This document shows, piece after piece, positions 11,930 through 19,272 of a DNA stretch of 35,045 nucleotides. A program made the position numbers and the translations under genes. The stretch spans positions 1-35,045 of IMG/VR virus record IMGVR_UViG_3300042430_002095; one strand, 5' to 3'. Position 1 is the first letter of the stretch. Each line of letters begins with the position of its first letter. A model generated the notes under the pieces. The model did not search any database and was not told the DNA's origin. It saw only the letters and a program-made list of their open reading frames with translations. The stretch is from a virus.

Positions 11930-12538
11930 TTACACGTTTAATATTCTAATTGATTTGTTTGTACATTCATTCGTTAATCCATATCCGATGTCCAACGCAT
12001 CCGGATGATTGATATTGTTTGCCGTTCTAACAAAATTACCTCGTTGGTGGGGTAAGAAATCGTTATCATCATCTAAGATAACATATCTTTCCACTTCAGG
12101 ATGTTCATCCAACCAATATTGTACTTCGTGACCTCTTTCAACTTCATCTATCCATTCAAATAAACCTTCATTATGTAAGTAAGTACAATCCGGTGTGATA
12201 TCAATCACCTCACCAGGTAAGTTCCTCTTTTCCCACATATCTTTCATCCTCTGTAATCCACCATATCTCCAAGTTGATGATATTACAATCTTGGCACCCG
12301 TTTCTTCAATAACTCGTTTAAGGTTATTAACAAATTGGGGTTGAAATTGACTACCAAACTCATCGTGGTCGTGGGAGTAAACATTAAGAACTCCATCGAT
12401 ATCAAGGAATATTATTTTAATCTTTTCCATCTTATTTATTATTTTAGTTGAATTAAACCTCTCATTATCGGTTAATCCCTGACATTTCCAACACCATTCA
12501 TCAGATGTGGTATCAATATGTTGATAACATTTAACCAT
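11930..12538 (-). CDS. HAD-superfamily phosphatase-like protein 2 with N-terminal Cys/His knuckle
   Basis: Start taken at the ATG of 12538 (MVKCYQH), which overlaps the previous stop by 8 nt; an internal ATG at 12430 is the alternative. The first 35 residues hold Cys4, His7 and CWKC (18-21), a possible zinc knuckle. The HAD domain follows: FLDIDGV with nucleophile and acid Asp, VISSTWR, and a late ILDDDND. It resembles the HAD protein at 8809 in motif order, so both probably belong to the HAD type linked with RNA repair. Two divergent copies in one operon suggest different substrates. About 202 residues. Confidence 0.75.
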   Translation of the reverse strand: MVKCYQHIDTTSDEWCWKCQGLTDNERFNSTKIINKMEKIKIIFLDIDGVLNVYSHDHDEFGSQFQPQFVNNLKRVIEETGAKIVISSTWRYGGLQRMKDMWEKRNLPGEVIDITPDCTYLHNEGLFEWIDEVERGHEVQYWLDEHPEVERYVILDDDNDFLPHQRGNFVRTANNINHPDALDIGYGLTNECTNKSIRILNV

Positions 12539-12944
12539 TTTTTTTCTTTGGTATTTCGTAATTATTATCCAACCATTCAAATAATTCGTCAGGTAATTGA
12601 CACGGGTAAAAATCTATAAAATCAAATAAGATTTCTTCCCAATCCATTATAATAACATCAACATTAATGTTATATATTTCCTCCATTTCTTCCGGCATAA
12701 TGCCGTATAATGTGTTGATTCTTTCACTATTACCACCTTTGAAGTATTCCCGAACCATATCTCGTCTTCTTCCCTCAGTTTGGTTTAACCACCAAGTTCT
12801 AATTTCTTTATTGGTATAGGTCTCTTCATACCCCATATTTCTCATTTCAATTTCAGTTGATTCCAACTCTTCCGGAGTAATGTTTGATAATACATCTTCT
12901 AATATTTTTGAATGATATACTCTTGGTTTTTTGTTCTCACCCAT
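12531..12944 (-). CDS. hypothetical acidic protein
   Basis: A 137-residue, mostly helical acidic protein. Features are a Trp-rich turn (EIRTWWLNQTEGRRRDMVRE), a repeated-looking acidic segment (MPEEMEEIYNINVDVIIMDW) and a C-terminus LPDELFEWLDNNYEIPKK. No known domain. It overlaps the zinc/HAD gene by 8 nt and follows the 12948 gene after 3 nt. Confidence 0.63.
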   Translation of the reverse strand: MGENKKPRVYHSKILEDVLSNITPEELESTEIEMRNMGYEETYTNKEIRTWWLNQTEGRRRDMVREYFKGGNSERINTLYGIMPEEMEEIYNINVDVIIMDWEEILFDFIDFYPCQLPDELFEWLDNNYEIPKKKNG

Positions 12945-12947
12945 TCC

Positions 12948-13679
12948 TTACTCTTTATTTAATTGTTCAATAATATATTGAATACCTTTTTCAGTTAATT
13001 TATAACTATCAGGGAATTCTCCATGACCATTACTTGTCATTTGTAAATGGGCGGGATTGACTAAACTTAAATCTTTTAAAACTTTATGTTGATGAATTAC
13101 TCTTTTAACCCCTTCTCTTTTCTCATCGTTGAAGACATCCTCAAATTTGATTTTTTTTACTAAAGCAGTACTACCTTTTGTAACAGGATTATTTTGGTCG
13201 ATTTGTTCATACAACCCCAATTCTTCATCATCCTTCATCATATCAATTAGATGTTGTTTTTGTTCTTCTTTTCCAAAATATTCTTTTGGAATCATAGTTG
13301 CTCGAACCATCTCATCACTAACCCCAATTCCCATTTTGGTTGTATAACCCAAATCTTCTTTTTCCGATAAAGAGGGTCTGGCATACCATATACATTTTGA
13401 GTGATTTTGACCTAAATTATTTGGGTCAACTTCTCTACCTATAGAATTAACCAATACTTCGGTAAATTCAACTTCATAACCATCGTAAAATTTGTATCCT
13501 TTAACCCAAACATAATCTGTCATTGTAATAAAATTGGGGTGTAATGGTAAAGTTTTTTTACATACTTTTTTGGTGTAACTACCTAATTGTTTTGGATTGC
13601 CACCACTATATGAAATACCGGAGTATTCAACAACCCACTTATCATCTATTTTCTTTAATTTACCTTTCATTTCACGCAT
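12948..13679 (-). CDS. hypothetical protein, first gene of the minus-strand cluster
   Basis: A 243-residue protein. The N-terminal 110 residues are beta-rich and contain KKIDDKWVVEYSG and a LPLHPN turn. The middle is helical and charged, and the C-terminus (FPDSYKLTEKGIQYIIEQLNKE) looks like a winged-helix or phage-specific tail. No family assigned. A TATATTTG hexamer-like element lies about 20 nt upstream (13690-13697, minus), resembling a -7 box, but no TTTG stands at the matching upstream distance. The promoter of this long operon is therefore uncertain. Confidence 0.65.
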   Translation of the reverse strand: MREMKGKLKKIDDKWVVEYSGISYSGGNPKQLGSYTKKVCKKTLPLHPNFITMTDYVWVKGYKFYDGYEVEFTEVLVNSIGREVDPNNLGQNHSKCIWYARPSLSEKEDLGYTTKMGIGVSDEMVRATMIPKEYFGKEEQKQHLIDMMKDDEELGLYEQIDQNNPVTKGSTALVKKIKFEDVFNDEKREGVKRVIHQHKVLKDLSLVNPAHLQMTSNGHGEFPDSYKLTEKGIQYIIEQLNKE

Positions 13680-13689
13680 ATTTTATCTT

Positions 13690-13697
13690 GCAAATAT
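13690..13697 (-). promoter_or_regulatory. possible -7 element of the minus-strand operon
   Basis: Minus strand reads TATATTTG, a match to TAnnTTTG, 10 nt before the 13679 start. No TTTG at the -33 position. Confidence 0.3.
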
Positions 13698-13741
13698 AAA
13701 TAAAAAAAATGGATATAATGATATGATTTTAGAAAATTAAT

Positions 13742-13779
13742 AAAAAAAAAATCCATCATATGATGGATTTTTTTTTTAT
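13742..13779. terminator. bidirectional terminator at the 3' end of the tmRNA
   Basis: Palindrome AAATCCATCAT/ATGATGGATTT (13749-13770) flanked by A- and T-runs. On the minus strand it follows the tmRNA 3' end (13785) by a few bases. Confidence 0.8.
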
Positions 13780-13784
13780 TAAAG

Positions 13785-14194
13785 TGGAGATGCCGATTTC
13801 GAAATCGGGTGTTGTCCATCCTAAGTGTTTAGGTCTACACGTTTATTCAATTAATTCTCAACTGACAAATAAGAAGGTTTTAATTTTTCCATCATTACCT
13901 ACAACTGTGGGAGGTTCACTTTAATAGGTAGACCCTCAAACGAGACCTTGACACTCTTCGGGTGGTATCACACCTTAAGATATTTCTGTTGCAAGGTACA
14001 TATATCCGTCGACCCCAATGTGTGTTTGCTTACGCTACGTTCACAAGCTCATCTTGACGTACAAGACCTACTAGAGCCATTTTGTTTAAAATGTTGCCAT
14101 TTATAATTTTGTCATCCATAGATTTAAGTGATAGGAAACTTCTCACTACGTGCCCTAAATAAGTAGATATGTCAGTCAATTCCATTTCATCCCC
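13785..14194 (-). ncRNA. ssrA: tmRNA (transfer-messenger RNA), phage-encoded
   Basis: Minus-strand RNA of 410 nt. The 5' end GGGGATGAAATGGAATTGAC fits the tmRNA 5' signature (GGGGnTGnnnnTGGnnTnGAC). The first seven bases pair with CATCTCC at the 3' end (13786-13792), leaving discriminator A at 13785 with no encoded CCA. A long H2 helix can be drawn between CTACTTATTTAGGGCACG (14166-14149) and CGTGTAGACCTAAACACTTAG (written here only as its pairing cores TTTAGG/CCTAAA and CTA/TAG). AGTGA/TCACT after it suits pseudoknot 1. The T arm CCGAT-TTCGAA-ATCGG has a 6-nt loop, one short of normal. The best tag frame ends QDELVNVA followed by TAA (near tmRNA nt 163-165), not the usual ALAA; the resume codon is not assigned. 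A Bacteroidetes-type promoter and a terminator flank it. Confidence 0.85.
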
Positions 14195-14208
14195 CTATTA
14201 TTATGGTA

Positions 14209-14239
14209 CAAAGATAAACATAAATATTGAAATTCCAAA
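14209..14239 (-). promoter_or_regulatory. Bacteroidetes-type promoter of the tmRNA
   Basis: Minus strand: TTTG (14239-14236), 19-bp spacer, TATCTTTG (14216-14209). The mature tmRNA 5' end at 14194 is 15 nt past the -7 box, leaving a short leader for RNase P to remove. Confidence 0.75.
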
Positions 14240-14246
14240 CAAAAAA

Positions 14247-14256
14247 AGTATTTATT
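14247..14256 (+). promoter_or_regulatory. TATTTAT box (candidate late promoter)
   Basis: AGTATTTATT, 14 nt before the ATG at 14271; back to back with the tmRNA promoter. Confidence 0.55.
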
Positions 14257-14270
14257 GTAAAATCATTTTA

Positions 14271-15410
14271 ATGAAAGTAATAAAATTAACTGAATCAGAC
14301 CTTAATCATATTATCAGAAGGGTCATACAGACAGAGCAAGACACTGAAAAAGAGGAAGATAAGAACTTAGTTGTCGGTCTTAGAAATTTTTCTAAAGGTA
14401 GAATTAGTACTGACGAGTTATATAATATCGATAATACTATAGACTATATTCAAACTAAGGAACCTTTAGGTCAATCTATTATAACCATTAAATTTGAAGA
14501 TGATAAAGAATTTTTAGAAGAAATTGACATGGACGAATCAGATGTTTGGTTCATGCAAGCTATTAATTCATACAATGGATATGATTTTCAAGATTCATAT
14601 CAAATAGAACAAGATTTTAAAGAAGGGTACAATGTGTATTATGAATTGAACGATGAGAATAAAGAAACTCTTAAGGACATCGCATCCACAATATTACCTG
14701 AAAAAGAATTTAATCTCGAGAGTGAAGAATACAGACAAGAATTATCCGAAATGTTACTTGATTTATTTCCTAATGAAATTGATTATATCCTCGGGGATTT
14801 TCAATCTGAAAAAGAGCACGAAATGAATACTGTCGCAAAAAAGGCAATCGAAGATGAATTTAATAAACCGTTAGAGGAAAATGGTATTAACCTTAATTAC
14901 AATATGGATGAAGTGGAAATCACTCTTGCCGATTTATATTTGGGTGCGTTACAACTAAATTTATTTAATTCTAATGCCAAAGAGATTGTTACAAAAATAA
15001 TAAATAAGTCTTTTGGAGGGTCAACTCCTGGTGGTTGGTATGAGAAAATTTACGAGTTTCAAGATGAACAATATTTCGATTCAGTATCATTTAATAATGA
15101 GGTTACAAGACAATTTGAAAAGATTATTGAAAAATTAGATGAAAAAAGTGACGAAGAATATACAATTCAAGACTTTGTTGAATTTAGAAACCGAGTTGTA
15201 TCTAAATATAAATTAAAAACTTGGTATGAAACCCCTAAAGACGACAATATTATTTTTCAAATTGAATCGTTTAATCCGGGTAATATGTCAGTTAAATTAA
15301 TTGTCAAAACTAAAGATACCGGATTATTTAAAAAACTTGAATTGGAAGAAGAAGAATTTAACAATTTTTTATATCAAAATACCTTATTTAATTTGGATGA
15401 CATGTATTAA
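14271..15410 (+). CDS. large acidic unknown protein with LTESDL-type leader
   Basis: Start taken at the ATG of 14271 (MKVIKLTESDLNHIIRRVIQ), because it directly follows a TATTTAT box; the open frame reaches back to 14169 through DNA that is tmRNA on the other strand. The protein has 379 residues, is strongly acidic and has no membrane segment. The leader (basic, hydrophobic, LTE, amphipathic helix) is one of five similar ones in this window and could be a prohead-targeting sequence cut after LTE. The rest alternates helical acidic blocks and ends with a beta-like domain (FNPGNMSVKLIVKTKDTGLF). No family recognised. The end of the gene contains the TTTG of the next promoter. Confidence 0.75.
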   Translation: MKVIKLTESDLNHIIRRVIQTEQDTEKEEDKNLVVGLRNFSKGRISTDELYNIDNTIDYIQTKEPLGQSIITIKFEDDKEFLEEIDMDESDVWFMQAINSYNGYDFQDSYQIEQDFKEGYNVYYELNDENKETLKDIASTILPEKEFNLESEEYRQELSEMLLDLFPNEIDYILGDFQSEKEHEMNTVAKKAIEDEFNKPLEENGINLNYNMDEVEITLADLYLGALQLNLFNSNAKEIVTKIINKSFGGSTPGGWYEKIYEFQDEQYFDSVSFNNEVTRQFEKIIEKLDEKSDEEYTIQDFVEFRNRVVSKYKLKTWYETPKDDNIIFQIESFNPGNMSVKLIVKTKDTGLFKKLELEEEEFNNFLYQNTLFNLDDMY

Positions 15411-15423
15411 TTTATTACCTTTG
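15392..15423 (+). promoter_or_regulatory. Bacteroidetes-type promoter of the peptidase gene
   Basis: TTTG (15392-15395), 20-bp spacer, TACCTTTG (15416-15423). The ATG follows only 4 nt later, so the mRNA is probably leaderless or nearly so. Confidence 0.65.
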
Positions 15424-15427
15424 TCCC

Positions 15428-16270
15428 ATGACAAACGATATATTATTACTAAAAGAAGTTCTTAGTGTTCCAACCGTAACTTATAAAGAAGACCTAATGG
15501 TTGAATTTTTACAGAATTGGTTGACCGAAAACAATATAGAACATTATGTTGATGAACACAAAAATGTTTATGCAACCAAACAAGAACTTGAAACACTTCC
15601 TGAGGACTTTTACTTCCCTTGTGTTATTGCACATACTGACACAGTCCACAGATTAGACAATATAATAGTTCATGAAGAACAATTACCTAATGCTCAAGGT
15701 GAGATTAAAGATTCGTTGAAAGCTTACAACTTACATGGATTACCAACCGGAATCGGTGGTGATGATAAATGTGGAGTATTTGCTTGTTTAAAATTACTAA
15801 AAGAATTACCAAATTTAAAAGCCACTTTCTTTGTATCTGAAGAAACCGGATGTCACGGTTCCAAAAAGGCTGACCCTGAATTCTTCACTAATGTTGGTTA
15901 TGGAATTCAATTTGACGCTCCGGAGAACTGGATGATTACCGAAAAATGTTTCAGTCAAGATTTATTTGATAGAGAGTCAGAATTCTTTGAAGTTTGTGAC
16001 CAAGTATTAACCGAAGGGATGCATAACGAAGATATGCAATACATGGTTCATCCATATACTGATGTTTATGCGTTGAGAAGTAAATTTAGTTTTTCTTGTA
16101 TCAACTTTTCAATTGGGTATTACGATTACCACACACCAAACGAATATGTGGTGATTGAGGATGTTTTCAAAGGGATTGAAATGGGAAGACAAATGATTGA
16201 AAAACTTGGGAATAAGTTACACTACAAAGAAGTAGTTGAGATTCCAAGATATAATCACAGATTCTTCTAA
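15428..16270 (+). CDS. M20/M28-type zinc metallopeptidase (peptidase T-like)
   Basis: A 280-residue co-catalytic zinc peptidase. Ligand motifs appear in the family order: IAHTDTVH (His69, Asp71), IGGDDKCG (bridging Asp112), SEETGCHGS (catalytic Glu138, ligand Glu139), FDAPE (Asp163) and DYHTPNEYV (His235). The set is complete, so activity on di- or tripeptides or short peptides is expected; no signal peptide, so cytoplasmic. The length is short for M20 because the dimerisation domain is reduced, as in M28/M42-like enzymes. It lies between the tmRNA and the ClpC-like gene, a position fitting final degradation of peptides released by a protease. Terminator at 16276-16304. Confidence 0.85.
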   Translation: MTNDILLLKEVLSVPTVTYKEDLMVEFLQNWLTENNIEHYVDEHKNVYATKQELETLPEDFYFPCVIAHTDTVHRLDNIIVHEEQLPNAQGEIKDSLKAYNLHGLPTGIGGDDKCGVFACLKLLKELPNLKATFFVSEETGCHGSKKADPEFFTNVGYGIQFDAPENWMITEKCFSQDLFDRESEFFEVCDQVLTEGMHNEDMQYMVHPYTDVYALRSKFSFSCINFSIGYYDYHTPNEYVVIEDVFKGIEMGRQMIEKLGNKLHYKEVVEIPRYNHRFF

Positions 16271-16275
16271 AATAT

Positions 16276-16304
16276 AAAAGAGACCAAATGGTTTCTTTTT
16301 TGTT
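16276..16304 (+). terminator. Rho-independent terminator
   Basis: AAAAGAGACC-AAAT-GGTTTCTTTT (16276-16299), 10 bp, then T residues. Confidence 0.8.
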
Positions 16305-16308
16305 TTAG

Positions 16309-16318
16309 GGTATTTATT
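16309..16318 (+). promoter_or_regulatory. TATTTAT box (candidate late promoter)
   Basis: GGTATTTATT, 3 nt before the ATG at 16322 and just after a terminator. Confidence 0.6.
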
Positions 16319-16321
16319 AAT

Positions 16322-16663
16322 ATGAAAATATTAATTAACGAAAATAGGGTTGATAGTCTAATCAACAAGTGGTTGGAAGATGAATATGGAGGGTTAAAAC
16401 ACAAAGTTTCTGTTGATTATCCTGACCTTTATTATTTTATGAAAAATGGTGATGTTGTTATGGAATATTATGAAAAATACGGTAGACTCGGACTTGATGA
16501 TAGTATTATAACTTTCATTATGAAAATGTTTAATAAACCGTGGTTGGAAACTAAAGAGATGGTTGCAGTATGGTTCCAAAATTCATATAATTTAGATGTT
16601 GATATTGTCATAGAACCATTATCAACTACAAGGACTATTTGGAAGTCATATTCCGACAATTAA
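16322..16663 (+). CDS. hypothetical protein with putative prohead-targeting leader
   Basis: A 113-residue protein starting MKILINENRVDSLINKW. The leader contains LINE, the same tetrapeptide as the predicted head-protease site of the capsid protein (LINE at 57-60), which makes it the best leader candidate of the five. The remainder is compact, with aromatic and charged residues (DYPDLYYFMKNGDVVMEYYE) and no membrane segment or known domain. It is a single-gene unit: terminator before, TATTTAT box, gene, and a terminator shared with the convergent ClpC-like gene after it. Confidence 0.72.
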   Translation: MKILINENRVDSLINKWLEDEYGGLKHKVSVDYPDLYYFMKNGDVVMEYYEKYGRLGLDDSIITFIMKMFNKPWLETKEMVAVWFQNSYNLDVDIVIEPLSTTRTIWKSYSDN

Positions 16664-16674
16664 CCATATAAAAA

Positions 16675-16698
16675 AAAGGGGATTTTCATCCCCCTTTC
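16675..16698. terminator. bidirectional terminator between convergent genes
   Basis: AAAGGGGAT/ATCCCCCTTT (16675-16683/16688-16697) with flanking A- and T-runs. Confidence 0.8.
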
Positions 16699-16701
16699 TT
16701 A

Positions 16702-18717
16702 TTATTTTCCTTTTTTCTGAATTGTGATGTCCTCACCCTTCATTTTGATTTGGTAGGATTTACCCTCAACCATTTTACCGGTTAATACTTCTTCGGATAA
16801 CAAATCCTCAATTTTGTCTTGGATTGCTCTCTTCAATGGTCTTGCACCATATACTTCATCGTATCCAATTTTAGATAGGTATTTAACAACCTCATCATCG
16901 TAGGTTACGGTGTATTTCATCTCACCAAGACGAGTCATTAATTTCTTTAACTCAATATCGGTGATTTTATCGATATCTTCAGGAGTTAATGAATTAAAGA
17001 CAATAGTGTCATCAATACGGTTAATGAACTCAGGAGAAAAGAAATTCTTCATCTCTTTCATCAAGATTTCTTTCTTAGCTTCTTCGTCGGCGTAAGAGTT
17101 ATTAGAGAATCCAATACCAGTACCGAAGTCTTGTAATTTCTTAACACCTAAGTTAGATGTAAGGATGATTAAGGTATTCTTGAAGTTAATCTTTCTACCT
17201 AAACTATCGGTTACGTGTCCATCATCTAATATTTGAAGTAATACCGTGAAAACATCTTTGTGAGCTTTTTCAACCTCATCAAATAAGATTACAGAATATG
17301 GTTTGTTTTTAACTTTCTCAGTTAATAAACCTCCTTCTTCGTAACCAACATATCCCGGAGGTGCTCCAACCAATTTAGAGATGGTGTGTTTCTCTTGGTA
17401 TTCTGACATATCCACACGGATAAGTGAATCTTCTGTTCCAAACATCTCTTTAGCTAATTGTTTGGCCAAGTGAGTTTTACCAACACCGGTTGAACCTAAG
17501 AAAATAAATGAACCAATAGGTCTGTTAGGGTCTTTGATACCCAAACGGTTTCTCTTGATTGATTTTGCAATCTTAACAACAGCAGCATCCTGACCAATCA
17601 CTTTACCCATGATTGATTTATCTAAATTCATCAACGCTTTGGAATCATCAGCATCCATTTTACTCACAGGGATTTTAGTCATACTTGACACAACTTGATA
17701 TACGGTTTCAAGAACAATAGTTTGTTTCTCCAAATCCATTTGTTTTGCAAACTTATCTTTTTCCGCCTCAAGTTTAATCAATAACTTTTTCTCCTTATCT
17801 CTAAGTTGTGCTGCTTGTTCGTAGTTTTGTTTTTTAACCACTTCCATTTTTTCAATCTTAATCTCAGCGGCTTTCTTTTTTAATTCCTCAATAACATCAG
17901 GAACTTTAATCTCGGTTTGCATACGAGCACCAACCTCATCTAAGATGTCAAATGCTTTATCCGGGAACTCACGGTCGGTGATGTAACGGTCAGCCAACTT
18001 AACACAAGTTTCCACAACTTCGTCACTATACAACACTTTGTGGTATGATTCGTATTTATCACGAACATTCTTAAGGATTTCGATTGTTTCTTCAACTGTG
18101 GATGGCTCCACAATTACTTTTTGGAATCTTCTTTCCAAGGCTCCGTCTTTCTCAATGTTCTTACGGAACTCATCAAGAGTTGTCGCACCAATACATTGAA
18201 CCTCTCCACGGGCAAGTGCCGGTTTGAAGATGTTTGAACCATCCATTGAACCTGAAGAATTACCGGAACCAACCAATGTGTGAATCTCATCGATAAACAC
18301 AATGATATTTGGATTAGCACTAAGTTCCTCGATAATCACTTTCATTCTTTCCTCAAATTGTCCACGATACTTTGTACCAGCAACAACTGAAGTTAAATCA
18401 AGGTTCACGATTCTTTTGTCCACTAAGTTTCTTGGACATTCTCCACTCACAATTTTCATAGCCAAACCTTCAACCAATGCGGTTTTACCACATCCGGGTT
18501 CACCTATGATAATAGGGTTATTCTTTTTTCTACGAGAAAGGATTTGTGCGATTCTCAAAATCTCGGCATCTCTACCAATAACCGGGTCTAATTTACCCGC
18601 CTCAGCTAGTTTATTTAAATCTCTACTGAAGTTGTCTAATACAGGTGTGTTTGTATCCATAGCTTGTTTTTGTGCTTTGTTCCCTGATTTGTCGTTGTCG
18701 TCCATTAAGTCGTTCAT
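16702..18717 (-). CDS. clpC: ClpC-like double AAA+ unfoldase lacking the N-domain
   Basis: Start chosen at the ATG of 18717 (MNDLMDD); a TTG at 18750 would add 11 residues. 671 residues: a short linker instead of the Clp N-domain, then D1 (Walker A GEPGCGKT at 72-79, Walker B VFIDEIH at 140-146). A ClpC-type middle region contains a UVR-like helix pair (283-314, ending NYEQAAQLRDKEKKL). D2 follows (Walker A GSTGVGKT at 408-415, Walker B VILFDE at 476-481, pore loop GYVGYEEGG) and then the C-terminal small domain. GIGF at 534-537 matches the ClpP-docking loop of ClpC/ClpA. It is shorter than host ClpC (about 800 or more) because the substrate/adaptor N-domain is missing. No clpP lies here, so it would use host ClpP. 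Divergent from the UVR gene. Confidence 0.93.
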   Translation of the reverse strand: MNDLMDDNDKSGNKAQKQAMDTNTPVLDNFSRDLNKLAEAGKLDPVIGRDAEILRIAQILSRRKKNNPIIIGEPGCGKTALVEGLAMKIVSGECPRNLVDKRIVNLDLTSVVAGTKYRGQFEERMKVIIEELSANPNIIVFIDEIHTLVGSGNSSGSMDGSNIFKPALARGEVQCIGATTLDEFRKNIEKDGALERRFQKVIVEPSTVEETIEILKNVRDKYESYHKVLYSDEVVETCVKLADRYITDREFPDKAFDILDEVGARMQTEIKVPDVIEELKKKAAEIKIEKMEVVKKQNYEQAAQLRDKEKKLLIKLEAEKDKFAKQMDLEKQTIVLETVYQVVSSMTKIPVSKMDADDSKALMNLDKSIMGKVIGQDAAVVKIAKSIKRNRLGIKDPNRPIGSFIFLGSTGVGKTHLAKQLAKEMFGTEDSLIRVDMSEYQEKHTISKLVGAPPGYVGYEEGGLLTEKVKNKPYSVILFDEVEKAHKDVFTVLLQILDDGHVTDSLGRKINFKNTLIILTSNLGVKKLQDFGTGIGFSNNSYADEEAKKEILMKEMKNFFSPEFINRIDDTIVFNSLTPEDIDKITDIELKKLMTRLGEMKYTVTYDDEVVKYLSKIGYDEVYGARPLKRAIQDKIEDLLSEEVLTGKMVEGKSYQIKMKGEDITIQKKGK

Positions 18718-18838
18718 AGTTTCTAATTTTATTTTACAAAGGTGTATCAAATTTTATTCTTATCCTAATTTTTAGACAAATTGTCAGTAAGTTTTTTTTA
18801 ACCTGACATATTGACATATTTTTTGGTTTGGTATATTA

Positions 18839-18870
18839 TTTGAATAATACAAAGGTATAAAATAAATTTG
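18839..18870 (+). promoter_or_regulatory. Bacteroidetes-type promoter of the UVR gene
   Basis: TTTG (18839-18842), 20-bp spacer, TAAATTTG (18863-18870), 17 nt before the ATG at 18888. The divergent clpC-like gene has only a partial -7 match (CACCTTTG on the minus strand near 18740) and no clear -33 element. Confidence 0.6.
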
Positions 18871-18887
18871 AATTAAAAAATAAAATT

Positions 18888-19268
18888 ATGTTTGGAAACA
18901 GAAAAAATTTTAATGACATTTTGAGAGAATTTGATAATATGTTCTCTCAGTTTGATTCTTCTCAGTTAGGGGAATGGAAATCAGAAACAAGAGTATCTGA
19001 AGATGGTACGATAAAAGTGACTTCATTCTATAGAAGTTCAGAACCAAAAACACCTAAAGGTAGTAATGGTTTAAAACGACAACTTGAGTTGGCAATCGAA
19101 AATGAAGACTTTGAGAAAGCGGTTGAGATTAGAGACCAAATCAGAAAAATGGAAACTAATCAAGAATCTATCTCTAAACTTGAAGAAGAATTAAAACAAT
19201 CAATTAAAGACCATAACTTTGAACGGTCAATTGAAATTCGTGATGAATTAAAAAAATTAAAACTTTAA
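18888..19268 (+). CDS. double UVR-motif protein (McsA-like adaptor candidate)
   Basis: A 126-residue protein with two UVR motifs: 62-89 (LKRQLELAIENEDFEKAVEI then RDQIRKME) and 98-125 (LEEELKQSIKDHNFERSIEI then RDELKKL). UVR motifs are paired helices in UvrB, UvrC, ClpC and McsA, where they mediate protein-protein contacts. The N-terminal 55 residues (MFGNRKNFNDILREFDNMFS and on) are novel. There is no cysteine at all, so the zinc fingers of McsA are absent. Its position, divergent from and next to a ClpC-like gene whose middle domain also has a UVR-like pair, suggests an adaptor or activator of that unfoldase (inference). A terminator follows at 19273-19301. Confidence 0.82.
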   Translation: MFGNRKNFNDILREFDNMFSQFDSSQLGEWKSETRVSEDGTIKVTSFYRSSEPKTPKGSNGLKRQLELAIENEDFEKAVEIRDQIRKMETNQESISKLEEELKQSIKDHNFERSIEIRDELKKLKL

Positions 19269-19272
19269 AATC

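Noticed and set aside
14035-14184. Minus-strand 51-residue reading frame starting MELTDISTYLG
   Set aside because: It lies inside the tmRNA, whose paired ends and helices explain the sequence better; only its last part is a plausible tag.
14169-14270. Upstream extension of the 14271 protein to an ATG at 14169
   Set aside because: The extra 34 residues are the antisense of the tmRNA 5' end and its promoter, while the ATG at 14271 has the TATTTAT box and the shared leader.
18718-18750. TTG start adding 11 residues to the ClpC-like protein
   Set aside because: The extra region covers the likely promoter and leader, and an ATG is available at 18717.
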